Shown: positions 1 through 7,695 of the stretch, in pieces
How the letters are laid out: every line of letters starts with the position of its first letter
Position numbering within the stretch: the stretch's first letter is position 1
Assembly (NCBI GenBank): GCA_022565595.1
Contig: JAIUML010000007.1
Location: forward strand, 1-64,000
Length of the DNA stretch: 64,000 bases
Reading direction: 5' to 3'
Source of the DNA: Saccharospirillum sp.
GTDB taxonomy: Bacteria; Pseudomonadota; Gammaproteobacteria; Pseudomonadales; Natronospirillaceae
Made by a program: the position numbers and the translations under genes
The notes under the pieces: model-generated
The model's input: the letters and a program-made list of their open reading frames with translations, nothing else
The model's database searches: none
What the model was told of the DNA's origin: nothing

Positions 1-227
1 TACGCGCTTCTTTCAGGCTGGCCTCACGGCTTCCCCCTTGCGTTTCGCTACGGTTGTCGTCACTACTTCCGGTTACCTCCTTTCAGGTAACAAGTTCTGG
101 CCCATGCCGGGCACACGAGTGTCGATTTGCAATCGACGCTGCGGACTCAAGGCCGCTCAATTCAGGTCGGCTCACGCCGACTGCGTCGATGATGATATCG
201 ACGCTCCAATAGACACCAGGAGCCCTT
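1..227. repeat. Hairpin-rich noncoding leader upstream of bioA
   Basis: No credible gene is seen here. The stretch holds a ladder of short inverted repeats: GTTACCT 72-78 with AGGTAAC 85-91; GTCGATT 121-127 with AATCGAC 131-137; GTCGGC 166-171 with GCCGAC 176-181; and GCGTCGAT 183-190 with ATCGACGC 197-204. Weaker pairs lie at 100-112 and 141-156. It could be the end of an upstream repeat element, a structured 5' leader of bioA, or a chain of REP-like hairpins. A 72-codon open frame over 38-256 is not convincing as a gene. Confidence 0.5.
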
Positions 228-1514
228 ATGACTCCCTCTGTAGACACAGCCTTTGACCAGGCCCACCTTTGGCACCCCTACACCTCGACCACTCATCCCC
301 TGCCCTGCTACCCCGTTGTCGCAGCCGAAGGCTGTGAGCTGATTCTTGAAGACGGCCGACGCCTGGTCGATGGCATGGCCTCCTGGTGGTGTGCCATTCA
401 TGGTTACAACGTACCGGAGTTGAATCAGGCCATTACCGACCAGGCCAGCCGCATGAGCCATGTGATGTTTGGCGGCATTACACATGCACCCGCGGTGGAA
501 CTCGGCAAACGCCTGGTGCAGTTGACGCCCGCGCCTTTGAACAAGGTGTTTCTTGCCGACTCGGGCTCTGTCTCGGTTGAAGTGGCACTGAAAATGGCAT
601 TGCAGTATTGGCAGGGGCGTGGTCGCCCTGAGAAATGCCGCCTGGCTTCCTTTCGACACGGTTACCATGGCGACACCCTGGGCGCCATGAGTGTGTGCGA
701 CCCGGTCAACGGCATGCACCGCCTCTTTGCCAGCGTACTGCCCAAATCGGTCTTTCTGGATGCTTTGCCGACCGGCTTCGACCGGCCGGTCACTCAATCA
801 GATATTGATGCTCTGGATCAACAACTGGCCCGCCATGCCGATGAACTGGCAGCGGTCATAGTTGAGCCTGTTGTACAGGGAGCGGGCGGTATGCGCATCT
901 ACAACCCGCAATGGTTGAAGGTGCTGCGCAATCTCTGTGATCAACACAAAATTCTGCTCATATTCGACGAAATCGCTACTGGCTTTGGTCGCACAGGTCG
1001 ACTCTTCGCTCTGGAACACGCTGATGTTATTCCAGACATCCTTTGCCTGGGCAAGGCGTTGACCGGCGGGACCATGACATTGGCCGCTACTCTGGCCACG
1101 GACGAAGTAGCTGATGGGGTCTGTGCCAGTGAAGCCGGTGTATTCATGCATGGCCCGACCTTTATGGGCAACCCCCTGGCCTGTGCGGTAGCCGCAGCAG
1201 CTATTGATCTACTTACCCAGAAGCCTTGGCAACAACGGGTCGAAGCCATTGAACAACAATTGCTGGAAGAGCTGATGCCCCTGGCTCAGATCGACGGCGT
1301 AGCGGATGTTCGGGTACTGGGCGCTATTGGGGTCATGGAAATGAAAGAACCCGTGGTGGTCGCCGAGGTGCAAAAACAACTGGTGGATGCTGGCGTCTGG
1401 ATTCGACCCTTCGGCAAGCTGGTGTACATCATGCCACCCTATGTCATTACCACAGAGCAGCTCAGCCGATTGACCAGCGCCATGCGCTTATTGGCAGAAT
1501 CAACGTCGGCCTGA
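228..1514 (+). CDS. bioA: Adenosylmethionine-8-amino-7-oxononanoate aminotransferase
   Basis: BioA uses S-adenosylmethionine as amino donor to turn 7-keto-8-aminopelargonate into 7,8-diaminopelargonate in cytoplasmic biotin synthesis. The 428-residue length is normal for the family. It is a class III PLP aminotransferase: [10 protein letters not shown] near 51-60 is typical of Bio[13 protein letters not shown] near 246-257 holds the PLP-ring aspartate (D247), and K276 in LGKALTGG is the probable Schiff-base lysine. The ATG follows AGGAG at 217-221. No other bio gene is in the window, so bioA is separated from bioBFCD here. Its stop overlaps the tail of the convergent small gene by 15 bases. 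Confidence 0.95.
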   Translation: MTPSVDTAFDQAHLWHPYTSTTHPLPCYPVVAAEGCELILEDGRRLVDGMASWWCAIHGYNVPELNQAITDQASRMSHVMFGGITHAPAVELGKRLVQLTPAPLNKVFLADSGSVSVEVALKMALQYWQGRGRPEKCRLASFRHGYHGDTLGAMSVCDPVNGMHRLFASVLPKSVFLDALPTGFDRPVTQSDIDALDQQLARHADELAAVIVEPVVQGAGGMRIYNPQWLKVLRNLCDQHKILLIFDEIATGFGRTGRLFALEHADVIPDILCLGKALTGGTMTLAATLATDEVADGVCASEAGVFMHGPTFMGNPLACAVAAAAIDLLTQKPWQQRVEAIEQQLLEELMPLAQIDGVADVRVLGAIGVMEMKEPVVVAEVQKQLVDAGVWIRPFGKLVYIMPPYVITTEQLSRLTSAMRLLAESTSA

Positions 1515-1811
1515 TGGATTGCGAGGAACGCGCCGAGTCAAGACACCGGTACGATGTTTTGGTTGCTCGGCTTTCGCTTTCTGCCTTTTCGCTCGGCGCA
1601 GGCGGCGGCGCGCCTCCCGATTTTTCTGCTGAGACTTGTTGATCAGGTACAATACCAGGATCAACACCAACAAGCCCAAAAGAATGACACCCAGCCAGAC
1701 CCACTGCATCGGATCGGCAGGCGTGGTCAGATACTCGGCAATGCCCCGAATGCGATCGACCTGTACCACTTGAGAGGTCAGGCTGAGGTCAGGCAAGGCA
1801 CCGCGGAACAT
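1500..1811 (-). CDS. Small single-pass membrane protein, coupled to can
   Basis: Protein of 103 residues that I do not recognise by name. It has a soluble N-terminus, one hydrophobic helix at about 38-60 (rich in Leu, Val, Ile) and a strongly basic C-terminal third with many Lys and Arg, so a cytoplasmic positive tail is likely. Its ATG overlaps the TAA of the carbonic anhydrase gene in a TAATG arrangement, the main evidence that it is expressed by translational coupling. It converges on bioA with a 15-base overlap. A role beside carbonic anhydrase, for example in membrane association or bicarbonate handling, is only a guess. Confidence 0.7.
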   Translation of the reverse strand: MFRGALPDLSLTSQVVQVDRIRGIAEYLTTPADPMQWVWLGVILLGLLVLILVLYLINKSQQKNREARRRLRRAKRQKAKAEQPKHRTGVLTRRVPRNPSGRR

Positions 1812-2464
1812 TACAACGCATCCCTCAGATGCGCTTTAATACGCGCATCCATGGTGTCCCGGATTGAACTGGTATCCTGATGTGACACATCCAGATCCTT
1901 GAGGATGCCGTTGTCAATGCCGTAAATCCAACCGTGCACGGCCAGTTTTTGACCGCGTTGCCAGGCGGCCTGAACCACCGTCGTCTCGGCCAGATTCATG
2001 ACCTGGGCCATCACATTCACCTCACACAGGCGAGCCACGCGGGCATTATCATCTGGCAGCTGATCAAAATACGACTTGTAACGTCGCCAGACATCTTGAA
2101 TGTTGCGCAGCCAGTTATCAATCAAGCCCATGGGCTCATTTGCCAGCGCCGCAGCTACGCCGCCACAACTGTAGTGCCCTGTCACAATGATGTGCTTCAC
2201 CTTCAGCACATCGACTGCATACTGAATGACCGACAGGCAATTCAGATCGGTATGCAATACCAGGTTGGCCACATTACGGTGCACAAAGACCTCGCCAGGC
2301 ATCAAGCCCATGATCTCATTCGCCGGTACTCGGCTATCGGCGCAACCTATCCACAAGAGCTCTGGCTGCTGCTGACGCGCCAATTGCTCGAAGAAATCCG
2401 GTTGTTCGGCAATAATTTTATCTGCCCACTTCCGATTGCGCGTTAACAAATCGTCCAGTTTCAA
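1811..2464 (-). CDS. can: Beta-class carbonic anhydrase
   Basis: Interconverts CO2 and bicarbonate in the cytoplasm, supplying bicarbonate to carboxylases. The zinc-site motifs are clear: GCADSRVPAN (Cys and Asp-Arg dyad) and HYSCGG (His and Cys). The stretch HRNVANLV-HTDLNCLSV-QYAVDVL matches the E. coli Can subgroup closely. I place the start at the TTG at 2464, which gives 217 residues, aligns with the N-terminus of E. coli Can (220 residues) and has an AAGAAGG-like ribosome site upstream. A longer frame from a TTG at 2545 adds residues without family similarity. The small membrane gene follows in a TAATG overlap. Confidence 0.93.
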   Translation of the reverse strand: MKLDDLLTRNRKWADKIIAEQPDFFEQLARQQQPELLWIGCADSRVPANEIMGLMPGEVFVHRNVANLVLHTDLNCLSVIQYAVDVLKVKHIIVTGHYSCGGVAAALANEPMGLIDNWLRNIQDVWRRYKSYFDQLPDDNARVARLCEVNVMAQVMNLAETTVVQAAWQRGQKLAVHGWIYGIDNGILKDLDVSHQDTSSIRDTMDARIKAHLRDAL

Positions 2465-2609
2465 TTGTTCTACCCTTCTTGGCTCAACAGCATATCGCAG
2501 ACCATAGGCGCATCCTGTGGCACAATCAAGCTGACCTGAGTGCAAAGTGCCTTTACCTCAGGGACAGTATAGTCAACCGTGAAAAAGAGCGATAAAGGGT
2601 TTAGCCAGA

Positions 2610-3197
2610 ATGACCACCATCACATTGAAAGAACTGAGGGGCACGGCGCTCGAAGCTGCATTGAATGAGTTGGCGGCGTTGCGCATTGAAGTATTTCGGG
2701 ACTTTCCTTACCTGTATGATGGGAACTTCGACTATGAAAGAGACTATCTATCGCATTATCGCCATGAGCAATCGATCATTATTGGCGCCTACGGCGGCAA
2801 TCGCTTAATCGGTGCTGCCACAGCGGGAGCCCTGGCAGACCATGCTGAAGCGTTCAGTCAACCACTGGTAGAGGCTGGCTACGATCCGAACAGGATGCTC
2901 TATTGCGGTGAATCGGTGCTGTTGAAGCACTACCGTGGCCAGGGCATTGGCCACGCATTTTTCGATAAAAGAGAAGCCCACGGCCGGCGCCTCGGCAAAA
3001 CCCACAGCCTGTTTTGTGCGGTTGTCCGGCCAGACAACCACCCCTTACGTCCAGAAGATTACCAATCACTTGAACCCTTTTGGCGTAAACGTGGCTATCT
3101 GCCAGAGCAAGGGCTTTTGACACACTACAACTGGAAAGACATCGATCAGCCGGAAGCGACCGACAAGCCCATGCAGGTCTGGCTGAAAGCCCTGTGA
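2610..3197 (+). CDS. GNAT family N-acetyltransferase
   Basis: Protein of 195 residues with the GNAT fold. The acetyl-CoA pyrophosphate loop is RGQGIG at 109-114, preceded by the beta strand ending CGESVLL. The N-terminal part with RIEVFRDFPYLYDG and the C-terminal FWRKRGY are typical of an uncharacterised bacterial GNAT subgroup of about this length. The substrate cannot be told from sequence. The last 52 bases overlap the 3' end of the convergent adenylate-forming gene, so both ends are constrained by each other. It stands alone, divergent from can. Confidence 0.85.
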   Translation: MTTITLKELRGTALEAALNELAALRIEVFRDFPYLYDGNFDYERDYLSHYRHEQSIIIGAYGGNRLIGAATAGALADHAEAFSQPLVEAGYDPNRMLYCGESVLLKHYRGQGIGHAFFDKREAHGRRLGKTHSLFCAVVRPDNHPLRPEDYQSLEPFWRKRGYLPEQGLLTHYNWKDIDQPEATDKPMQVWLKAL

Positions 3198-4480
3198 GAG
3201 TCTTCCAGCATTGTTGTCCGGCTGCGCAATGGCGCGGCATCCTCTTTTGGCACCAGTAGAAGGTCCTCCCTTGTTGGCTCGGTCAAGTAGAGAAAACCCG
3301 TCTCATCCTGATAACCGATATCACCGGTCATCAACCAGCCTTGATTGAAACGAGCCGCACCGTTTGACTCGTCCGACCAGTAACCCGTGGCGACGGTATC
3401 GCCGCTAATGCATATCTGGCCAGCGGCGCCTGCGGGTAATGCCTCACCATTGTCGCCCTGGATCCTGATGTCGATGCCCAGCATCGGCAAGCCGGCAGAG
3501 GTCAGCCGATCGCGGCAATCGCCATAGGAGGCAAAACGGTGCTGAATCAAATCCAGTACCGCCATCCCCAGTGGACATTCCGGATGGCCCAGTAAACTGA
3601 GCAGACGATGACCAAAGCGGTTGTGGACTCGATCCGTCAGTTCGCAGGACAAGGGCTGACCACAAGCAATCAGGGAATCGACCCCCGCGAGTGCGTTGTC
3701 CGACCAATGCTCTGCTGCCGAAACCAGGCGCTCGACCATGGCGTTATTGGCCAGGATGGTCACCGCCAGATGTCGTTCCAGCAGGCGACCCAGCGCATCG
3801 GTATCACAGCGATCGCCATCCGGTATCAATTGATACCCGCCTGCGGCAATAAAAGGCAGCATGTAAAAGCCAGCGCCCTGGGCCAGACTGGTACTGTGAA
3901 ACAGCGCCTCCCCAGGCCGTACCTTCTTGACCTGGGCCTGGAAGCGATTGACCAGAGACAACAGGGAATGATGGCTGTGCATGACACCAAGCACCGGCTC
4001 AGCATCGTCCGCGCTGTATTGCAGCCAGGCCAGACTGCCAGGCTCACACTGGGTCACTGTCCAGGAGCCTGCATGGATTCTCTTGCTGTAGGCCGGCTCA
4101 TCGACGTTCAGCACGGCAGGGCCTGTTCTAACGGGGTCAAAAGCGTCGCTTGACCGGTGGCTCACCACGGCAAGTGCAGGCTGACAGTCTCTGACAATGT
4201 CGCGAATTCGGCCTGCGCTCGCGGTGGCATCCAGGGGTACGATCACCAGGCCAGCCAACCAGGCTGCAAAGTAGAGCTCTATAGTCTCGCTTCGATTCTC
4301 CAACAGGGTGAGAATACGGTCACCCGGTTCGAGCGCATCCAGGGTTCTGAAGGTGCGAGCCAGCCCTTGAGCCCGCTTCAGCAAGGCGCTGTATGTGCAA
4401 TTGAAGTCAGTGATGCCGTGCACGGCGATCTCAGTCGGGTGCGTGGCAGCAGAGCGGATCAGGATATCGGCAAGGTTCAT
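3146..4480 (-). CDS. Degenerate, shortened AMP-binding (acyl-CoA synthetase-like) protein
   Basis: The protein resembles the large N-terminal domain of adenylate-forming enzymes: LLENRSETIELYFAAWLAGLVIVPLDAT near the start, then a GEALPAGAAGQICISGD-type A7 region, and TGDIGYQDETGFLYL, the A8 Asp motif. Two things are wrong for a working ligase. The phosphate loop, normally (S/T)SG(T/S)TG-PKG, reads YSADDAEPVLG, and the C-terminal domain with the catalytic lysine is missing: the protein ends about 40 residues after A8. I start at the ATG at 4480 (444 residues) because a -24/-12-like promoter lies between it and the upstream ATG at 4531. It diverges from the sigma-54 activator. It may be a non-catalytic ligand-binding paralogue or a decaying gene, though the frame is intact. 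Confidence 0.7.
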   Translation of the reverse strand: MNLADILIRSAATHPTEIAVHGITDFNCTYSALLKRAQGLARTFRTLDALEPGDRILTLLENRSETIELYFAAWLAGLVIVPLDATASAGRIRDIVRDCQPALAVVSHRSSDAFDPVRTGPAVLNVDEPAYSKRIHAGSWTVTQCEPGSLAWLQYSADDAEPVLGVMHSHHSLLSLVNRFQAQVKKVRPGEALFHSTSLAQGAGFYMLPFIAAGGYQLIPDGDRCDTDALGRLLERHLAVTILANNAMVERLVSAAEHWSDNALAGVDSLIACGQPLSCELTDRVHNRFGHRLLSLLGHPECPLGMAVLDLIQHRFASYGDCRDRLTSAGLPMLGIDIRIQGDNGEALPAGAAGQICISGDTVATGYWSDESNGAARFNQGWLMTGDIGYQDETGFLYLTEPTREDLLLVPKEDAAPLRSRTTMLEDSHRAFSQTCMGLSVASG

Positions 4481-4514
4481 GGCATCGGTCTTGTTGTGAT
4501 TATGCCCTTGTCCT

Positions 4515-4530
4515 TTCAAGCTTCGTGCCA
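4515..4530 (-). promoter_or_regulatory. Putative sigma-54 (-24/-12) promoter for the AMP-binding gene
   Basis: Read leftwards, the strand gives TGGCACG, four bases, then TTGAA. This matches the sigma-54 consensus TGGCACG-N4-TTGCW except for the C of the -12 GC. It lies about 35 bases before the ATG at 4480 and roughly 50-115 bases from the two dyads near the divergent activator gene, a normal distance for an enhancer-binding protein. The imperfect -12 element keeps confidence moderate. Confidence 0.5.
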
Positions 4531-4580
4531 TGCCGGTGACGCCCTGAATCAGGCCTTTCTGGAAAAGCGGTCACTGGGGT

Positions 4581-4598
4581 TGTCTGTTATTCCAGACA
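4581..4598. promoter_or_regulatory. Dyad operator 1, TGTC-N10-GACA
   Basis: TGTCTGTTATTCCAGACA is an 18-base imperfect palindrome. It shares 14 of 18 bases and the same TGTC-N10-GACA frame with a second site whose centre is 45 bases away. A further half site, TGTCTGGAA at 4603-4611, forms a nine-base perfect inverted repeat with TTCCAGACA at 4590-4598. Probable binding site (upstream activating sequence) of the Fis-type activator encoded next to it. Confidence 0.6.
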
Positions 4599-4625
4599 CT
4601 AATGTCTGGAAATACGTCATCGAAT

Positions 4626-4643
4626 TGTCTAGTATTCTGGACA
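4626..4643. promoter_or_regulatory. Dyad operator 2, TGTC-N10-GACA
   Basis: TGTCTAGTATTCTGGACA is the second copy of the 18-base dyad, centred 45 bases from the first and only 20 bases before the ATG of the sigma-54 activator. That position would let the activator repress its own gene while activating the divergent promoter, the usual arrangement for such pairs. Binding is inferred. Confidence 0.6.
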
Positions 4644-4663
4644 AAGCCAATTCGAGTTGACCG

Positions 4664-6109
4664 ATGTCCGCCAACCCTTCCGAGCAACTTCGCCAACACG
4701 CCATGCACATGCTGGCTGAGTCCTTTTCGACTTTCTATGAGCACGCCGTAGCGGTTGACCGAGAACATCGCATTACCTGGATCAGTGACAGCTACTGCCG
4801 CTTCCTTGGGTTGGACAGACCGCCCATAGGTGAGTTGATTACCCATCACGTAGAAAACAGCTTTTTGCCAGGGGTGGTCGACTCAGGGGTGCCGGTACTG
4901 CTGGATTTGCTGAACGTGCGCAACCAGTGGGTCATTGTCAGTTCGCTGCCCCTGCATGACGATCATGGCCGCATCATCGGTGGCTTCGGCTTTGTCGCCA
5001 TCGACGACAGCAACGCCCTGGGCCGTCTGGCCGACAAATACAACCGGTTGCGGCGCGAACTCGACACCGTAACCCACCAATTGACGCGTGAACGGCAAAG
5101 CCGTTATCACCTGTCGCAGATCGTTGGTCGCAGCCAAAAGCTGAAGAACGCCAAGGAGCAGATACGCAAGGCAGCAAGATACGACATTTCTGTATTGATC
5201 ACCGGTGAAACCGGCACTGGCAAAGAGCTGTTTGCGCATGCCTTGCACCGGCTCTCGCTGAGAGCCAATCGCCCTTTTGTCTCCATCAACATGTCTGCCA
5301 TTCCGGAGACATTGATGGAGGCCGAGTTTTTTGGCGTTGCGCCGGGTGCCTATACCGGTGCCAGCAAAGAAGGTCGACGTGGTAAAATTGCCCTGGCCAA
5401 AGGCGGCACCCTCTTTCTGGATGAAATTGGTACCTTACCGCTGGACATGCAAAGCAAGCTGTTGCGTTTGCTTCAGGAGCAGGAGTATGAACCGCTGGGT
5501 TCCGACAAACTGGTCAAGGCCGATGTGCGCATTGTGGCGGCGACCAGCAGCGACTTGAACCGCATGATGGCCGAAGGCACCTTCCGGCAGGATCTGTATT
5601 ATCGTTTGAGCGGCATGCCTATCCATTTGCCGGCATTGCGAGAGCGGCTCGAGGACATCGACCTCATTGCCGAGAAACTGCTGGACGATTTGACCGCCCG
5701 TTTGCAGTTGAGACCGCATTATCTCAATCAATCGGCGCTCGCATTTCTGACGACCTACCATTGGCCAGGCAATGTCAGAGAGTTGCAGAATGTACTGGAA
5801 CGGGCCTTGATTCTCTCGGAAAACAACCCGGAGCTCGATGCGACACTGCTGAACGACCTGATCCAGCCAACGCCTTCTGCAACCACTCAACTAACGGCTA
5901 TACCTGCCCCTGAGCCTGCCCATCAACCCATGGATGCCAGCCTCAGCCTGAAGCAGCAGGTGCAACGAACGGAACAGGCTGCGATAGAATATGCTCTTCA
6001 ACGGTGTCAGTTCCACAAGACTCGAGCAGCGCGAATGCTGGGCATTTCTCGCGCCGCCCTGTACGAAAAAATGCAGCGTTTCGGTTTGTCCACTACTGCT
6101 GAGCACTGA
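4664..6109 (+). CDS. PAS-domain sigma-54-dependent transcriptional activator
   Basis: Enhancer-binding protein of 481 residues. An N-terminal PAS-like sensory domain (about 18-115) is followed by a coiled segment (115-148), the AAA+ domain and a C-terminal Fis-type helix-turn-helix (about 435-480, RAARMLGISRAALYEKMQRFG). Walker A is GETGTGKE at 181-188 and Walker B GGTLFLDE at 247-254. The sigma-54 contact loop is GAYTGA at 228-233, a Phe-to-Tyr variant of GAFTGA known in working activators. No receiver domain is present, so control is by a ligand or partner sensed through PAS rather than by phosphorylation. It diverges from the AMP-binding gene across two matching dyads, and that gene is the likely target. 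Confidence 0.92.
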   Translation: MSANPSEQLRQHAMHMLAESFSTFYEHAVAVDREHRITWISDSYCRFLGLDRPPIGELITHHVENSFLPGVVDSGVPVLLDLLNVRNQWVIVSSLPLHDDHGRIIGGFGFVAIDDSNALGRLADKYNRLRRELDTVTHQLTRERQSRYHLSQIVGRSQKLKNAKEQIRKAARYDISVLITGETGTGKELFAHALHRLSLRANRPFVSINMSAIPETLMEAEFFGVAPGAYTGASKEGRRGKIALAKGGTLFLDEIGTLPLDMQSKLLRLLQEQEYEPLGSDKLVKADVRIVAATSSDLNRMMAEGTFRQDLYYRLSGMPIHLPALRERLEDIDLIAEKLLDDLTARLQLRPHYLNQSALAFLTTYHWPGNVRELQNVLERALILSENNPELDATLLNDLIQPTPSATTQLTAIPAPEPAHQPMDASLSLKQQVQRTEQAAIEYALQRCQFHKTRAARMLGISRAALYEKMQRFGLSTTAEH

Positions 6110-6111
6110 AC

Positions 6112-6846
6112 TCAGGCACCTCTGGAGCAGACATCCAGATACTGTCGGGTAACAAAGGTCATGCCCTGTTCGATGCATTCAACCGTCAGGACATGGCCAA
6201 TCGACACCTCAAGGATGCCGGGAATGGTCAGAAAATCAGGCAGGTTTTTCAGGTCGAGATCATGGCCAGCGTTGACCCCCAACCCAAGCGCTTGTGCCCT
6301 TAGCGCCGCCTGTCGGTATAGGTCCAGCGTCTCGGCTTGTTTTTCGGTGCCGAACGCACTGGCATAAGCCTCTGTGTACAGCTCTATTCGGTCAGCCTGT
6401 GACTGAGCCGCAGCCTCCACCTGTTGCAGATCCGGGTCCAGAAAGACAGCGGCGCGAACATCAGCGGCCTTGATGCGTGCCAGTATTGGCGCGAGTGCCT
6501 CGGCCTGGGTGGTAAAATCCCAACCATGATCCGAGGTCAACTGATCCGGTGCATCCGGGACCAGGGTACATTGATCCGGCTTGACGTCGTCAATCAATTG
6601 CAGAAAATCGTCACTGGGATAGCCTTCAATATTGAATTCAACATCGTCATGGCGGGCCAGTATGGCGCCCAGGTCGTAGGCATCCTGGCGAGTGATATGG
6701 CGCTCATCCTGGCGCGGGTGAATCGTTATCCCTTTCACGCCCAGATGAATGAATTTCTGTGCAAAATCCAGAACATTGGGAAAGTCGCGGCCACGGGAGT
6801 TGCGCAACAAGGCGATTTTATTGAGGTTAACGCTGAGTCGGGTCAT
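6112..6846 (-). CDS. pdxJ: Pyridoxine 5'-phosphate synthase
   Basis: PdxJ joins 1-deoxyxylulose 5-phosphate with 3-amino-2-oxopropyl phosphate to make pyridoxine 5'-phosphate, the last ring-forming step of DXP-dependent vitamin B6 synthesis. The 244-residue protein shows the family TIM-barrel signatures: LSVNLNKIALLRNSRG at the N-terminus, HPRQDERHI (active-site His and Arg), FNIEGYPS, TLVPD, IELYTE and GHDLDLKNL, then EVSIGH near the end. It ends two bases after the convergent activator stop. It may be read as the distal gene of the znuA-side operon, 121 bases behind the small gene at 6968-7294, but this is uncertain. In many relatives pdxJ sits behind recO/era instead. Confidence 0.95.
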   Translation of the reverse strand: MTRLSVNLNKIALLRNSRGRDFPNVLDFAQKFIHLGVKGITIHPRQDERHITRQDAYDLGAILARHDDVEFNIEGYPSDDFLQLIDDVKPDQCTLVPDAPDQLTSDHGWDFTTQAEALAPILARIKAADVRAAVFLDPDLQQVEAAAQSQADRIELYTEAYASAFGTEKQAETLDLYRQAALRAQALGLGVNAGHDLDLKNLPDFLTIPGILEVSIGHVLTVECIEQGMTFVTRQYLDVCSRGA

Positions 6847-6967
6847 TCAGGCTTCCAGGCTTAGAAAGATCAACAGGCCCACCGAGGGTGCAAGGGGTCG
6901 AAGAGCCGTAATGTTGTTTCCATCGAAAGTGGTGGAAAATGGCCTTGAAGTGTAACAGATCCCGGCG

Positions 6968-7294
6968 TCAGTCCATAAACCAATAGAGGAAAGGTGCGTT
7001 CTCCTGAACGCGAACAGGGTAGCCCTGCTGCCGGAGAAACCAGGCACTGCAGAAAAGCGCAAAGAGTTGATCCTGTTCGGTCAGAGTATGCTGAGCCAGG
7101 AAATCGGCTGGTGCAGGACAATCAGCAGCCAGATAGCTTCGCCATAGCACCATAAAGCCTTGCACCAGTGCAGCATTCAGCTCAAAACTCAGAGCCTTGC
7201 TCTTCTTGATCCAGGCCAGATGCACCCTGGGTTGCACCAGCAACTGATCCTGCCTCACCAGCCGGCCCGGGTGTGTCTCCGGGTTCTCGGTCAC
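6968..7294 (-). CDS. Small hypothetical protein of the znuA-side operon
   Basis: A 108-residue protein I do not recognise. It looks soluble and mixed helical, with an aromatic-rich C-terminus (FLYWFMD) and one long amphipathic stretch around 38-60. Its ATG lies inside the stop of the thioesterase gene (ATGA, four-base overlap), and that gene in turn overlaps znuA the same way, so the three are surely one translationally coupled unit. Other frames open across this stretch give less credible proteins. A function tied to zinc or to the thioesterase cannot be judged from sequence. Confidence 0.7.
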   Translation of the reverse strand: MTENPETHPGRLVRQDQLLVQPRVHLAWIKKSKALSFELNAALVQGFMVLWRSYLAADCPAPADFLAQHTLTEQDQLFALFCSAWFLRQQGYPVRVQENAPFLYWFMD

Positions 7295-7695
7295 GTCGCC
7301 AATATCCGATAGTCACTGACGAGGTGAGCCACTTCCTCACCCTCTGCGTTTACTGCAGATGAGGTTACCAGAGCACGCCAGTGACCGCTGGGTCTGAGAT
7401 CAGGAAGTTGCTGAAATCGGGCCGTTACCACAAGGTCCGAGGTGGCGGCTCTGGGGTAGCGAACGGTCCCTTCTTTTATGGCCACCTTATCCCCCAGGCC
7501 CTGGTCTTGAGCCCATTGGCTGGCGTGGTACCAGCCCGCAAGGACCAGAGCCGCGTATTGGCTACCGGCAAAAAAGGTGCCTTTGTCGTTATGGTTTCCG
7601 TTGATACCAATGCGGAAACGGGTTTGATCGGCTGTCTGATCCAGCCATTCGATCCCCAGGGCCTCAAGCGGTTCTATTTTATCCAGTTGAATCAT
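7291..7695 (-). CDS. YiiD-C-terminal-type hotdog thioesterase
   Basis: Protein of 134 residues resembling the putative thioesterase domain at the C-terminus of YiiD. The N-terminal IEWLDQTADQTRFRIGINGNHNDKGTFFAGSQYAALVLAGWY is the typical hotdog region: N-x-NDKGT-FFAGS precedes the central helix. The C-terminal half, with VVTARFQQLPDLRPSGHWRALV, supplies the beta strands. Likely a cytoplasmic acyl-CoA or acyl-ACP thioesterase; the substrate is unknown. The ATG sits in the znuA stop (ATGA) and its own stop overlaps the next gene, so it is expressed with znuA and probably under zinc control. Confidence 0.8.
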   Translation of the reverse strand: MIQLDKIEPLEALGIEWLDQTADQTRFRIGINGNHNDKGTFFAGSQYAALVLAGWYHASQWAQDQGLGDKVAIKEGTVRYPRAATSDLVVTARFQQLPDLRPSGHWRALVTSSAVNAEGEEVAHLVSDYRILAT

